Shown one piece after another: positions 53,316 to 63,355 of a stretch of DNA of 64,000 bases (within the stretch, counting starts at the first letter, position 1; every line of letters begins with the position of its first letter). The DNA lies in contig NC_083569.1 in the NCBI RefSeq assembly GCF_027579695.1, positions 76,681,149 to 76,745,148 of the forward strand, given 5' to 3'. The notes beneath the pieces are model-generated. The model had not been told where the DNA came from, searched no databases, and saw nothing but the letters and a program-made list of their open reading frames with translations. This DNA comes from Neoarius graeffei (Eukaryota; Chordata; Actinopteri; Siluriformes; Ariidae). The position numbers and the translations under genes are program-made.

Positions 53316-55495
53316 GCACCCAGAACAGTTCTGCGAACACTTTCTGATCAAGACTACTAACTAACCTAAAAGTAGGCCAGATTTTATTTTTGCTGTTTCG
53401 TCAGTTTGCCTGTACAAGGCATGGTTCTGTTGTCACCTGTTGAAAGTACCTCGTGGTGTACCTGTGCGCCCACACTTTAGTGCGCTCAGATTTCCGGCCA
53501 CAACCCCTGCACATTTTGTTTTGCTCAGATTAAGTTCTGCAAGTCTGACTGATTTATAAATATCCGTACAATGTTCAGGAAACTGTGGTTAATGTAGCAA
53601 CAGACTATTTTTCTTCTCTTTTTGTCACGTCAGTGGCAGACATTGCGTTATCTTTCTAAATGTTATTTATCTGGCCATAAAAGTATTGTACTTCTTCCCA
53701 CTTCTTTTTCAAACAATGTGCGGTGTATTGTAATGTCTTAGCTCTTTATGTTATTTTATTTATTCTTTTTTTGTCACTTTTTTTCATTTTCTTTCTTTTG
53801 TATGTACAAATAGTTACATACATTTTTATACATGTTCGAAATAAATAAAGCGTCCATCTTAAAGTTAAAACTCCTTATTTCAGTTTGGATTTGAGTTTTG
53901 TGTTTATGCAAGTACAACATTTATGGTTGACCTCATTAAGGACAATTTATACGACATCATTGAAAATGTCTTTCATTTGCCTTTACTGTGATATATTGCT
54001 GCCAAAACAAATAGCAGTTTTTGAGAAGGCTGCATGGGTGTGTCTTTGTCGTTCACTGCACTTGTCCTCAGCCCTGTGAATATTACACATACACACACAG
54101 TACACCTACTTTTTGCCTTCACATCTCACATCCAACTCCAGCAGGTACGCTGTGTATTTTTTTTTTTCTGCTGTATCTATTAGTAGTATACAACTGATTA
54201 CTGAAATGTGATTATTTTGTTGTTTTTTTCCTGGCTTATCTGATTTAATGCTATAATTCTGACAGGAAGTATGTTCTTATGGTTGAATTGTAGTGCTGTA
54301 GTTAAACATGTTCAAAATCATAGTCATGGATTTGTCATGAATATTTCACTGTCCAGTTTATATTCTTGGTTTTTAAGATGGAATGTTTTCATATGTTTTA
54401 ACAAACTGGTATACATTCAGAATTTCAATTTTGGAGTCGATTTGTCGAGTCAAGTCCTGACCTTTGCTTTGTAGATTGGGGTTTTGCACAGACACGCGGT
54501 TTCTATTCTTCTATAAAACTTGAACGAGATTTTAGAAATCTCTGACTGTAATATGATGCTCGGCACAAGCAAAGAACTTGTCCTTCCTGATCAGGATCAT
54601 AATGGATGCCTAAATAAATGGGTGAACAGATGAACATCGTTCAGTAATAACATGCCTGTATAAATGAATGTGCCATGCAACATATCATTTTTATTATTTT
54701 TTTAAAAAATTTTAATTTAACCATCATTTAACCAGGCAGGTCACTAAGAACAAGCTTCTTATTTACAGTGGCAGTCTGGAAAAAGGCAAAGCCTTTTGAG
54801 GAAAAGGGAAATAAGAAAATGGGGCTTGTAAGTAAGCTATAAAAATGCTTTAGAAAACGAAAGGAGCAGACAGAAAGAGGAAAGTGTATGGGTTTGAGTG
54901 AAAGAGGGTTTAATTTGCCTGTGGTTCATGAATACATGTTTGCAAGTGAAATGTTGGGGGCATAATGGAAAGAAATACTCAGGTGCCTTTGTGTCCCAGG
55001 TTCCTCTTAGCAATGACTACAGGGGAAGATGAATTGTTTTTCTTTAGTACTGCTATATTCTGGGGAAGAACTGATCCTACCAGATGGACTTTCACACACT
55101 TTGCAGTTGGTGTGAACAATGAGATCGGGTGTCCAAAAAAATTGATGCCAAGACTCACTCACAAAGTCAGATTTACTGTCTAAAACTGAGGCTACTAAGT
55201 CTATGAAGTCGGTTCTGTTTTTGCTATTTGTTTCAAACACATGAGGCATTCATTTAAAAAGTTGTAGAATGTATGAAATCCAAATCACATCATGTCTCAT
55301 ATAGAAAGACAGGCTTTCTGTTCACTGAACATGTTGAAACAGGAGACGAAAATGTCTGAGGGTGCATATGAAAGTGTGACAAGATGTGGTTCTGGGCTTT
55401 TTTAACCACAACAGCTAGTGAAGGGGAAATTAAACTCTCTCTCATCAATAGTTTTCATGACACTGGTTTGTAAAATGTATAAAAATATGAATATC
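53316..55495 (+). other. intergenic, mostly unassigned
   Basis: T-rich segment 53316-53850 with AATAAATAAAG near 53840. TTTAACCAGGCAGGTCACTA (54716-54735) resembles a repeat tail common in fish. No exon could be supported. Confidence 0.4.
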
Positions 55496-55536
55496 CAGTG
55501 GTGCTTGAAAGTTTGTGAACCTTTTAGAATGTTCTA

Positions 55537-56058
55537 CACTACCATTCAAAAGTTTGGGGTCACCCAGACAATTTTGTGTTTTCCATGAAAAGTCACACTT
55601 TTATTTGCCACCATAAGTTGTAAAATGAATAGAAAATATAGTCAAGACATTTTTCTGGCCATTTTGAGCATTTAATCGACCCCACAAATGTGATGCTCCA
55701 GAAACTCAATCTGCTCAAAGGAAGGTCAGTTTTATAGCTTCTCTAAAGAGCTCAACTGTTTTCAGCTGTGCTAACATGATTGTACAAGGGTTTTCTAATC
55801 ATCCATTAGCCTTCTGAGGCAATGAGCAAACACATTGTACCATTAGAACACTGGAGTGAGAGTTGCTGGAAATGGGCCTCTATACACCTATATTGCACCA
55901 AAAAACAGACATTTGCAGCTAGAATAGTCATTTACCACATTAGCAATGTATAGAGTGTATTTCTGAGTAGTTTAAAGTGATCTTCATTGAAAAGAACAGT
56001 GCTTTTCTTTCAGAAATAAGGAAATTTCAAAGTGACCCCAAACTTTTGAACGGTAGTG
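55537..56058. mobile_element. Tc1-type MITE (522 bp) in the left end of A5
   Basis: Ends CACTACCATTCAAAAGTTTG and CAAACTTTTGAACGGTAGTG are inverted repeats, flanked by TA (55535-55536, 56059-56060). No transposase. This end type is frequent in many fish genomes. Confidence 0.95.
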
Positions 56059-56529
56059 TATATTTCTGCATAAATATGACCTACAACATCATCAGATTTT
56101 CACACAAGTCCTAAAAGTAGATAAAGAGAACCCAGTTAAACAAAGGAGACAAAAATATTATACTTGGTCATTTATTTATTGAGGAAAATGATCCAATATT
56201 ACATATCTGTGAGTGGCAAAAGTATGTGAACCTTTGCTTTCAGTATCTGGTGTGACCCCCTTGTGCAGCAATAACTGCAACTAAATGTTTGCGGTAACTG
56301 TTGATCAGTCCTGCACACCGGCTTGGAGGAATTTTAGCCCATTCCTCCGTACAGAACAGCTTCAACTCTGGGATGTTGGTGGGTTTCCTCACATGAACTC
56401 ACATAAACGAACTTTATTCTTCTTTAACCATTCTTTGGTAGAACGACTTGTGTGCTTCGGGTCGTTGTCTTGCTGCATGACCCACCTTCTCTTGAGATTC
56501 AGTTCATGGACAGATGTCTTGACATTTTC

Positions 56530-57555
56530 CAGTCCCCCCAGGATTCTGCGGGCCTTTTTTGTGATTGTTGCGGGCTAAAATGTCTGATGTTGCGGGGGGG
56601 TTTCCAAAAAATTGTGATGAAAGTTGCGGTGTTTTTTTGTTGCGATTACATTGCGGGAGGAAGTGAAAGTTGCGAGAAATTGTTGCGATTTTCTCTTTTT
56701 GTGATTAAAATTGAGTGATATGTTAAATATTAAGTTATTACTGAAAAACTATTGATTAAAAAAACAAAGACACTGAGAAATGGTCCTATAAACAACTTTA
56801 CCAATATAAAAGATTACCAGGACTACAAAAATGCAGAAAAATAGGCTTTACTTATCCAAATGTACCTGTTGGTTCAAAAGTTAAAGTGCATAGAACCTCA
56901 CAGCACAACATGAAGTTACAACTTTCATGTAAGAAAAAAAACTATTAACACTAGTACTGTGTGCAGGCAGTCTCTCCTGAAGACTAAATTAAACAATAAT
57001 TATAAACTAATATAATAAATGGCTCAGGCTTCATAGAAGAAAAAAAACAATTTGAACAGAATCTCACAGTATGATGCTGAAGCTGCCTAAACAATGGAAA
57101 ATAAAAGACCATTTTGGCAAAAATGTTGGCATCCATTAATTTCTTGTATTAAGTAAAAAAAAATAATGTAAAGTGCACACAGTCCTTCACTGTAAACATA
57201 ACACACTTTCAGTAACAGAATTTAAGCCTACATAAACACTGACTCACACATGCTGCTTCTCTTGAACGGAAACACGGAAGTAAGCAGTGTTGCCAGATAC
57301 TGCTGACATTTTCCAGCCCAAAATATGTTCAACACCTGCCAAAATGCACTTGAAACCGCCCAATCTGGCAACACTGGAAGTTAGGCAGAAGGTAGTTTGT
57401 CGATGTCACCTCAAGACGACGCCAACGATTGGTCAAATTTGCGGGAAAGTTGCGGTGATTGGATATAATTGCAACACCGCCCTGAATTCGCGGGGATTGG
57501 TTGAATTTGCGTTGAAGTTGCAAATTGCAACATCGCGAAATCCTGGAGGGTCTGA
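56530..57555. mobile_element. hAT-type non-autonomous element in A5
   Basis: Ends CAGTCCCCCCAGGATTCTGCG and CGCGAAATCCTGGAGGGTCTG are imperfect inverted repeats. ATTTTCC occurs on both sides (7 of an expected 8 bp agree). TTGCGG/GTTGCGA motifs repeat near both ends, as subterminal repeats do. A 98-bp foldback sits inside. Confidence 0.82.
57279..57376. mobile_element. 98-bp foldback MITE inside that hAT
   Basis: Ends CAGTGTTGCCAGAT and ATCTGGCAACACTG are perfect inverted repeats. Flanking 8 bp are GAAGTAAG and GAAGTTAG, one mismatch. This is the third level of nesting at this site. Confidence 0.85.
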
Positions 57556-58749
57556 TTTTCCTTTAGAATTCGCTGGTATAATTCAGAATTCATTGTTCCA
57601 TCAATGATGGCAAGCCGTCCTGGCCCAGATGCAGCAAAACAGCCCCAAACCATGATACTACCACCACCATGTTTCACAGATGGGATAAGGTTCTTCTGCT
57701 GGAATGCAGTGTTTTCATTTCTCCAAACATAACACTTCTCATTTAAACCAAAAAGTTCTATTTTGGTCTCATCCATCCACAAAACATTTTTCCAATAGCC
57801 TTCTGGCTTGTCCATGTGATCTTCAGCAAACTGCAAACAAGCAGCAATGTTCTTTTTGGAGAGCAGTGGCTTTCTCCTTGCAACCCTGCCATGCACACCA
57901 TTGTTGTTCAGTGTTCTCCTGATGGTGGACTCATGACCATTAACATTAGCCAAATATGAGAGAGGCCTTCTGCTACTTAGAAGTTACTCTGGGGTCTTTT
58001 GTGACCTCGCTGACTATTACATGCCTTGCTCTTGGAGTGATCTTTGGTCAACCACTCCTGGGGAGGGTAACAACGGTCTTGAATTTCCTCCATTTGTACA
58101 CGATCTTTCTGACTGTGGAATGGTGGAGTCCAAACTCTTTCGAGATGGTTTTGTAACCTTTTCCAGCTTGATGAGCATCAACAACACTTTTTCTGAGGTC
58201 CTCAGAAATCTCCTTTGTTCGTGCCATGATACACTTCCACAAACATGTGTTGTGAAGATCAGACTTTGATAGATCCCTGTTCTTGAAATAAAACAGGGTG
58301 CCCACTCACACCTGATTGTCATCCCATTGATTGAAAACACCTGACTCTAATTTCACCTTCAAATTAACTGCTAATCCTAGAGGTTCACATACTTTTGCCA
58401 CTCACAGATATGTAATATTGGATCAATTTCCTCAATAAATAAATGACCAAGTATAATATTTTTGTCTCATTTGTTTAACTGGGTTCTCTTTATCTACTTT
58501 TAGGACTTGTGTGAAACTCTGATGATGTTTTAGGTCAAATTTATGCAGAAATAATAGAACATTCTAAAGGGTTCACAAACTTTCAAGCACCACTGTATCT
58601 CGCCAAAAAAAAGTTATATATTCTTGGCACAGCATGTCTTCATGGAGCTCGCTTTGTGCACAGGGGCATCTGTTCGTAGAAATTTAGGCCTCTTAGGTCT
58701 CTTGAGAGTATACAAAGGCTTTCTATACAATTGTGTGCTTCCAGCTTTC

Positions 58750-59402
58750 TGGCAACAGTTTTAAAGAACACAATGCTACAGCTCACCTGGTCTACAACCT
58801 CCCTCGTTCTTCCCATGTCACCCCTCTGCTTGCTGACCTGCACTGGCTACCTATCGCAGCTCATGTCAAATTTAAGATATTGGTGCTAGCTTACCAAGCT
58901 CTCAAGGGGTTAGCGCTAGTGTACCTCCAGAGTCTGATCCACCCCTACACGCCAACCAGATCTCTACGCTCCCCTACTACTGGTTGCCTGGCCCCTCCTC
59001 CTCTCTGCTCCTACCCAGCCCGCTCAAGACTGCTGTCTATTCTGATTCCCGTTGGTGGAATGACCTTCCCTTTGAGGTCAGAACTGAAGACTCATCTCTT
59101 CAGGCTGCACCTCTCCCCTGCTTCCCTGCCTACCGTGTAACTGCATATCAGTCTAGACCAGCCCAGGCTGTGTACTGTCTAGCCTGGGATTAGCCGTTTG
59201 AGTTCTCTATTTAGTTGTTTGTTTCCTTGGCTGTTTGAGTATTGACACTTCAACAGACTATCACACAAAGTATTATTCTGTCACTTGTTCAGTTGGCACT
59301 CGAACTTTCTTGTCTAGAAGTTCAGCACTTTGTGTACTTGACTTTTTCACTCGTTGTACATCACTCGGGATAAGCGCATCCGCTAAATGCTATGTAATGT
59401 AA
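58750..59402 (+). mobile_element. LINE 3' fragment (RT C-terminus)
   Basis: Reads NATAHLVYNLPRSSHVTPLL, then DLHWLPIAAHVKFKILVLAY, a conserved C-terminal RT block of fish LINEs. A frameshift follows (VGGMTFP where WWNDLP is expected; WWNDLP is in the adjacent frame). It ends GGATAAGCGCATCCGCTAAA. Truncated at 5'. Confidence 0.85.
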
Positions 59403-59802
59403 CATATGAGCGTGATGGTCAGGTGTCCACAAATGTTTGGCCACAGACTGTGTAAAATTTAAAAGACAGAAAATGCTCTCAGAATAGAATTGTCACACCA
59501 GTGATACGTGTAACACCGGTGACCAATCGCAGCACAACTGTTGAAACACATGACCAAAATAGCAACGTCAGCAGTGTTACAGACCTGTAATGTGATCCCA
59601 GTGCTCATGACAGCAGTGACTTCTTTTCAAAATGGCTGACACAAATGAAAATGCTATCTTGATGCAATGTTAATGTCATTTTAAAAGTAAATGTAAGGTA
59701 CTAAAAAAGTGTAACCCAACTGACAGATAGATGTTGGCATGTAAAGTACCAAATAACAGAGACATAACCCATAACCAATGCTTTATTACCACCAGTATCC
59801 AT
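59403..59802 (+). other. intergenic, nothing recognised
   Basis: Unique-looking segment between a LINE fragment and a SINE tail. Confidence 0.45.
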
Positions 59803-59926
59803 CCATCCATCCATCTTCTGTAGCCGCTTATCCTGTCCTACAGGGTCACAGGCAAGCTGGAGCCTATCCCAGCTGACTATGGGCGAGAGGCGGGGTACTG
59901 GACAAGTCGCCAGGTCATCGCAGGGC
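59803..59926 (-). mobile_element. Headless SINE/LINE tail insertion
   Basis: CCATCCATCCATCCATCTTC and the type 1 tail only, flanked by the short duplication TACCACCAGT (left copy about 59787-59796, right copy about 59927). It is a 5'-truncated insertion. Confidence 0.8.
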
Positions 59927-59929
59927 TAC

Positions 59930-60292
59930 CACCAGTTTCCATCTTAGCAGAAAACCTTAATCCAAAAGCGTAGCCCAAATGTAGCTGATCGGCCAAAACA
60001 TTTGATGTTAGATGTTTGCTTCTTTAGTTTGTCACCAGAGCTTTGATCCTAACAAATAAGGGAAGCAAATATTTGCTAATGTTACCTTTGTGTCAATATG
60101 CTGCATACATTTATATCTACAGGTTGCATAGTGCTAAACCTGTTAGCTTTGTTTGCATGCCATTTCAGGGCAAAACTAATGAATGAACATGATGATCAAT
60201 CAATAGCATATTCGCTGAAGGGGAATATTGTATATGCACAGCTCCAAAACTCAAACTTGGAGCTCGGGTTACTGTTGCTCTCATGGCTTTCT
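59930..60292 (+). other. intergenic, nothing recognised
   Basis: No feature supported. Confidence 0.45.
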
Positions 60293-61004
60293 GTGGCTTA
60301 GAGTTTAAGGCTTTGGCCTAGTGATCGGAAGGTTGTCAGTTCCAGAACCAAGCTGCTATGGTTGGATCCTTAAGTAAGATGTGAAATGCTCACCTGCTCA
60401 GTTGTACAGTACTGTGCAAAAGTCTAAGGCACCTGATTTTTTAATATTTGTTAATACAAACTTTATGTATTTCTATTTTATGACTTCTACATTATCGAGT
60501 CAGTACAAAAACATTTTAGAGTCCAAATGTTCGTTTTCCAGCACAAAATTAAATGCTACATGAAAAAAAGTTTGTATCTGAGCAGCATATTACATAAGAG
60601 AGCACTTTTTAGATTCATAAAGAAAACATAATGAACGTTGCTGAATTTTGGTGCAAAATGAAGAAGCGAGTGTGAGAGTCCGAGTGTCCAGAAGAACTGT
60701 GGCTGCTTCTGTAAGATGCTCAGTAAAACCTACAGCTCAGTTCCTTATAAAACTGCACTCATTATACCTGAGACTACTATTTTTTTTTTAACGCAAAGGG
60801 TCGTCTCACACCAAATACTGACTTTGTTTCATTTATTATGGCTTACTGCTGTTTATAGTATTTTTTTAATGTTGAAACATTTCATTTCATTATTTTCAAG
60901 CCATTTTTGGTCTACAGCATTTCTTTACATGTGCCTAAGACTTTTGTACACGACTGTAAGTCTCAATTGTAGGTTGCTTTGAATGAAAGTATCAGCCAAA
61001 TGAG
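60293..61004 (+). mobile_element. Older tRNA-derived SINE split by a Tc1-type MITE
   Basis: Head GTGGCTTAGAGTTTAAGGCT and GAAGGTTGTCAGTTCCAGAA resemble A and B boxes. After the MITE the tail GGTTGCTTTGAATGAAAGTA and CAGCCAAATGA resembles the widespread 'GTCGCTTTGGATAAAAGCG' SINE ending. Distinct from the two main SINE types. Confidence 0.7.
60407..60956. mobile_element. Tc1-type MITE (550 bp) inside the older SINE
   Basis: Ends CAGTACTGTGCAAAAGTCTAAGG (shown in part) and CCTAAGACTTTTGTACACGACTG; TA flanks at 60405-60406 and 60957-60958. No coding capacity. Confidence 0.9.
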
Positions 61005-62160
61005 TTTCACGTGTTCTCCATGTGTTTGTGTGCTTTCCTCTGAGGTCTCTGGGTTCCTACCAGCTTGTGAAAACAAGTAGGTGGTTTGGCTACATTAACC
61101 CTCATCCTACCATGCTATTTTGCACCTTAATTTTACCATGTGGGGTCCGTTTGGACCCCAATACTTTTCTTTAAAATTAAAGCTTATAAAGACAAAATCA
61201 CCAGATAAGTTTTGTTCAGAACATCTTGTATTAATAACAGCAATACACTAAAGGGCCCAAGGCATAAAGAACACACTTAACCTTCATCCTACCAGCCAAT
61301 TTTACATACACAAACTACCAGGCGGGGTCCGTATGGACCCCAGGAGGGAATACCTTGAAATCAATGCAGTAAGAACCAATTCAATGCAGCAAACAGACAT
61401 AACTTTATTGAAGAACAAAATCCACTATGGCTGAATATCAATGATGTATTATAAATGCAATAACATTGCAATAATATTGCAATAACTAGCATACATGTAG
61501 CAAATTATAGCGCCACAAAAAAATTGGCATTATATACATGATTTTTGCAGCTCATGCAGCTGTAAAACATTCTGGATTACAACTTAGGTCTTTTCTTACA
61601 GAATTTAAAACAAAAAAGTAATTGTAAAATAATTTAGGGCTTTTGTTTTGCAGCCTGTGCTTATTGCAGCAGTGGGGTCCACACGGACCCCAAGAAGGAA
61701 TGCCTTGGTAGTTTCATTATGGAACATAAAAGAAATAAAAGAAGTTAACTTTCAGTGTGCTATTCAATTATAAAATGAAAGACAGATAAACTTTACTCTG
61801 GGGTCCGGTTGGACCCCAGTAACAAATTAATTATACCTTCACAATGCAAAAAACTGATCTTCCGGTGCTTTAGTGTTTTAATTAAGACATAAATTCCGAC
61901 AAATTCATAAAACAGTGAGGCAGTATGTCACATATTTTTAAAATGGCAAACAAACATATAGGTGCGGGGTCCAGATGGACCCCACTTGGTAGGATGAAGG
62001 TTAAATTGCCTGTCGGTGTGTAAACATGTACTGGATGCCCTGTGATGAACTGGCAGATACTCTATATTCCCACTTCACATACTCACTGATCCTGGGATAG
62101 ACTCTGGATCCACCACCACCCGGATTAGGTTAACGCAGTTACTGAAGATGATTGAATGAT
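61005..62160 (+). mobile_element. Diverged SINE/LINE tail split by a TTAA-flanked element
   Basis: GTGTTCTCCATGTGTTTGTG and TGCTTTCCTCTGAGGTCTCT on the left, then GATGAACTGGCAGATACTC, CTGGGATAGACTCTGGATCC and GTTACTGAAGATGATTGAAT on the right, are colinear with an old relative of the type 1 SINE body and tail. The two parts are separated by 61095-62004. Confidence 0.65.
61099..62000. mobile_element. piggyBac-like (TTAA) element with a palindrome array
   Basis: Right end TGGTAGGATGAAGG followed by TTAA (62001-62004). Matching inverted left ends occur twice: TTAA plus CCCTCATCCTACCA at 61095 and TTAA plus CCTTCATCCTACCA at 61277. Five 18-bp palindromes GGGGTCC-N4-GGACCCC lie at 61142, 61324, 61674, 61800 and 61966. 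No transposase. The piggyBac assignment rests on TTAA and a C-run start. Confidence 0.8.
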
Positions 62161-62227
62161 ATGAATTGTTAAAAACCATGACAAATTATGAATCAAACCA
62201 GATGTTTCAATCTTTTCATGCTGTGCA

Positions 62228-62503
62228 GGCGGCACAGTGATATAGTAGTTAGCACTGTTGCCTCACAGCAAGAAGGTTCTGGGTTCGAGCCCAGCAGCTG
62301 ATGGGGCCATTCTCTGTGGAGTTTGCATGTTCTCCCCGTGTCTGTGTGGGTTTCCTCTGGGTGCTCCAGTTTCCCCCACAGTCCAAAGACATGCAGTTAG
62401 GTTAACATGGGGCAGCCATGGCCTGAGGTTGGGCTGAAGTGCCCTTAAGCAAGGCACCTAACCCACAACTGCTCCCCGGGTGCTGTAGCATAGCTGCCCA
62501 CTC

Positions 62504-62566
<63 letters not shown>

Positions 62567-62655
62567 CACTGCTTCAGATGGGTAAAATATAGAGGAGGAA
62601 TTTCACTTTGTGTGCTTGAGTGTATGGGGGATGAATAAAGATTTCTTCTTGTGGA
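62228..62655 (+). mobile_element. tRNA-headed SINE with tail type 2
   Basis: Head GGCGGCACAGTGATATAGTA, B box GGGTTCGAGCCC, then CCTAACCCACAACTGCTCCC, a (TG)n run (62506-62565) and CACTGCTTCAGATGGGTAAA, the type 2 tail in sense orientation. Confidence 0.9.
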
Positions 62656-62754
62656 ACTAACTAACTGCCATATTCTTGATTCCTTTGCAAACTGTAACTT
62701 GACTTGCTTGAATGTTACTGACAAATTTCCAAACTGATATAGAAAATTTGGGGT

Positions 62755-63078
62755 GGCGCCTCACAGCAAGAAGATCATGGGTTCGAGCCCAGTGGCCGGC
62801 GAGGGCCTTTCTGTGCGGTGTTTGCATGTTCTCCCCGTGTCTGTGTGGGTTTCCTCTGGGTGCACCGGTTTCCCCCACAGTCCAAAGACATGCAGGTTAG
62901 GCTAATTGGTGGCTCTAAATTGACCGTAGGTGTGAATGTGAGTGTGAATGGTTGTTTGTCTCTGTGTCAGCCCTGCGATAACCTGGCGACTTGTCCAGGG
63001 TGTACCCCGCCTCTCACCCATAGTCAGCTGGGATAGGCTCCAGCTTGCCTGTGACCTTGTAGAACATGGTAAGTGGCT
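62755..63078 (+). mobile_element. tRNA-headed SINE (tail type 1), 5'-shortened, with (GGAT)n tail
   Basis: Begins inside the head at GGTGGCGCCTCACAGCAAG, B box GGGTTCGAGCCC, and ends in a (GGAT)n run (63076-63123). GATATAGAAAATT occurs before it (about 62737) and again at 63122, consistent with target duplication. Confidence 0.9.
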
Positions 63079-63123
63079 ATGGATGGATGGATGGATGGAT
63101 GGATGGATGGATGGATGGATGGA
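63079..63123 (+). repeat. (GGAT)n microsatellite, SINE tail
   Basis: About eleven GGAT units forming the 3' end of the preceding SINE. Confidence 0.95.
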
Positions 63124-63246
63124 TATAGAAAATTGCTTACTTATTTTATTGTAAGACCAGGATTGTGATGATTGTCAAAGCCATTATGCTGGCAGCTATG
63201 TTTATGATCTGTGTGTGTGTGTTTTCTTTAAGGTTGCGTTGCTATA

Positions 63247-63355
63247 ATGGCTAATACTACAATCACCGTGCAGCCAGGGGTCACTATGCCAGCTCATGCC
63301 AAAGTTAACACATGGAGCACTGGCTTGTGTGACTGCTGTGAGGACATGAGCACCT
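63247..63355 (+). CDS. PLAC8/cornifelin-like protein, first coding exon (gene continues beyond window)
   Basis: Acceptor GTTTTCTTTAAG ends at 63232, and the exon runs from 63233 with ATG at 63247. It encodes MANTTITVQPGVTMPAHAKV and NTWSTGLCDCCEDMSTC, where the last Cys codon is split by the donor GTAAGT at 63356. The W-S-T-G-L-C-D-C-C-E-D pattern is the start of the cysteine-rich PLAC8 domain (onzin, cornifelin; about 110 residues in full). The rest of the domain is outside the window. Which paralogue it is cannot be decided from 36 residues. A non-coding 5' exon must exist upstream because the ATG exon begins at an acceptor. Confidence 0.85.

Larger units (their letters stand above)
55496..58595 (-). 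mobile_element. Tc1 family A, copy A5, hosting a Tc1-type MITE and a hAT
   Basis: Left end CAGTGGTGCTTGAAAG (the preceding TA is mutated); right end CAAGCACCACTG with TA at 58596-58597. Minus-strand transposase pieces: N-terminus [20 protein letters not shown] (about 58230) and [11 protein letters not shown] (about 57780). The C-terminal region is shortened by an internal deletion near 56395 (CATGAACT joins CACATAAACGAAC). Two insertions: 55537-56058 and about 56530-57555. Confidence 0.92.

Noticed and set aside
53316-53870. 3' UTR of an unidentified gene ending at AATAAATAAAG near 53840
   Set aside because: T-rich sequence and a poly(A)-like signal alone are insufficient. No coding exon with splice sites was found nearby.
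61142-61983. CRISPR-like array of short palindromic repeats
   Set aside because: Spacing is irregular (126-350 bp), the palindromes sit in a TTAA-flanked element with inverted ends, and the genome is a vertebrate's.
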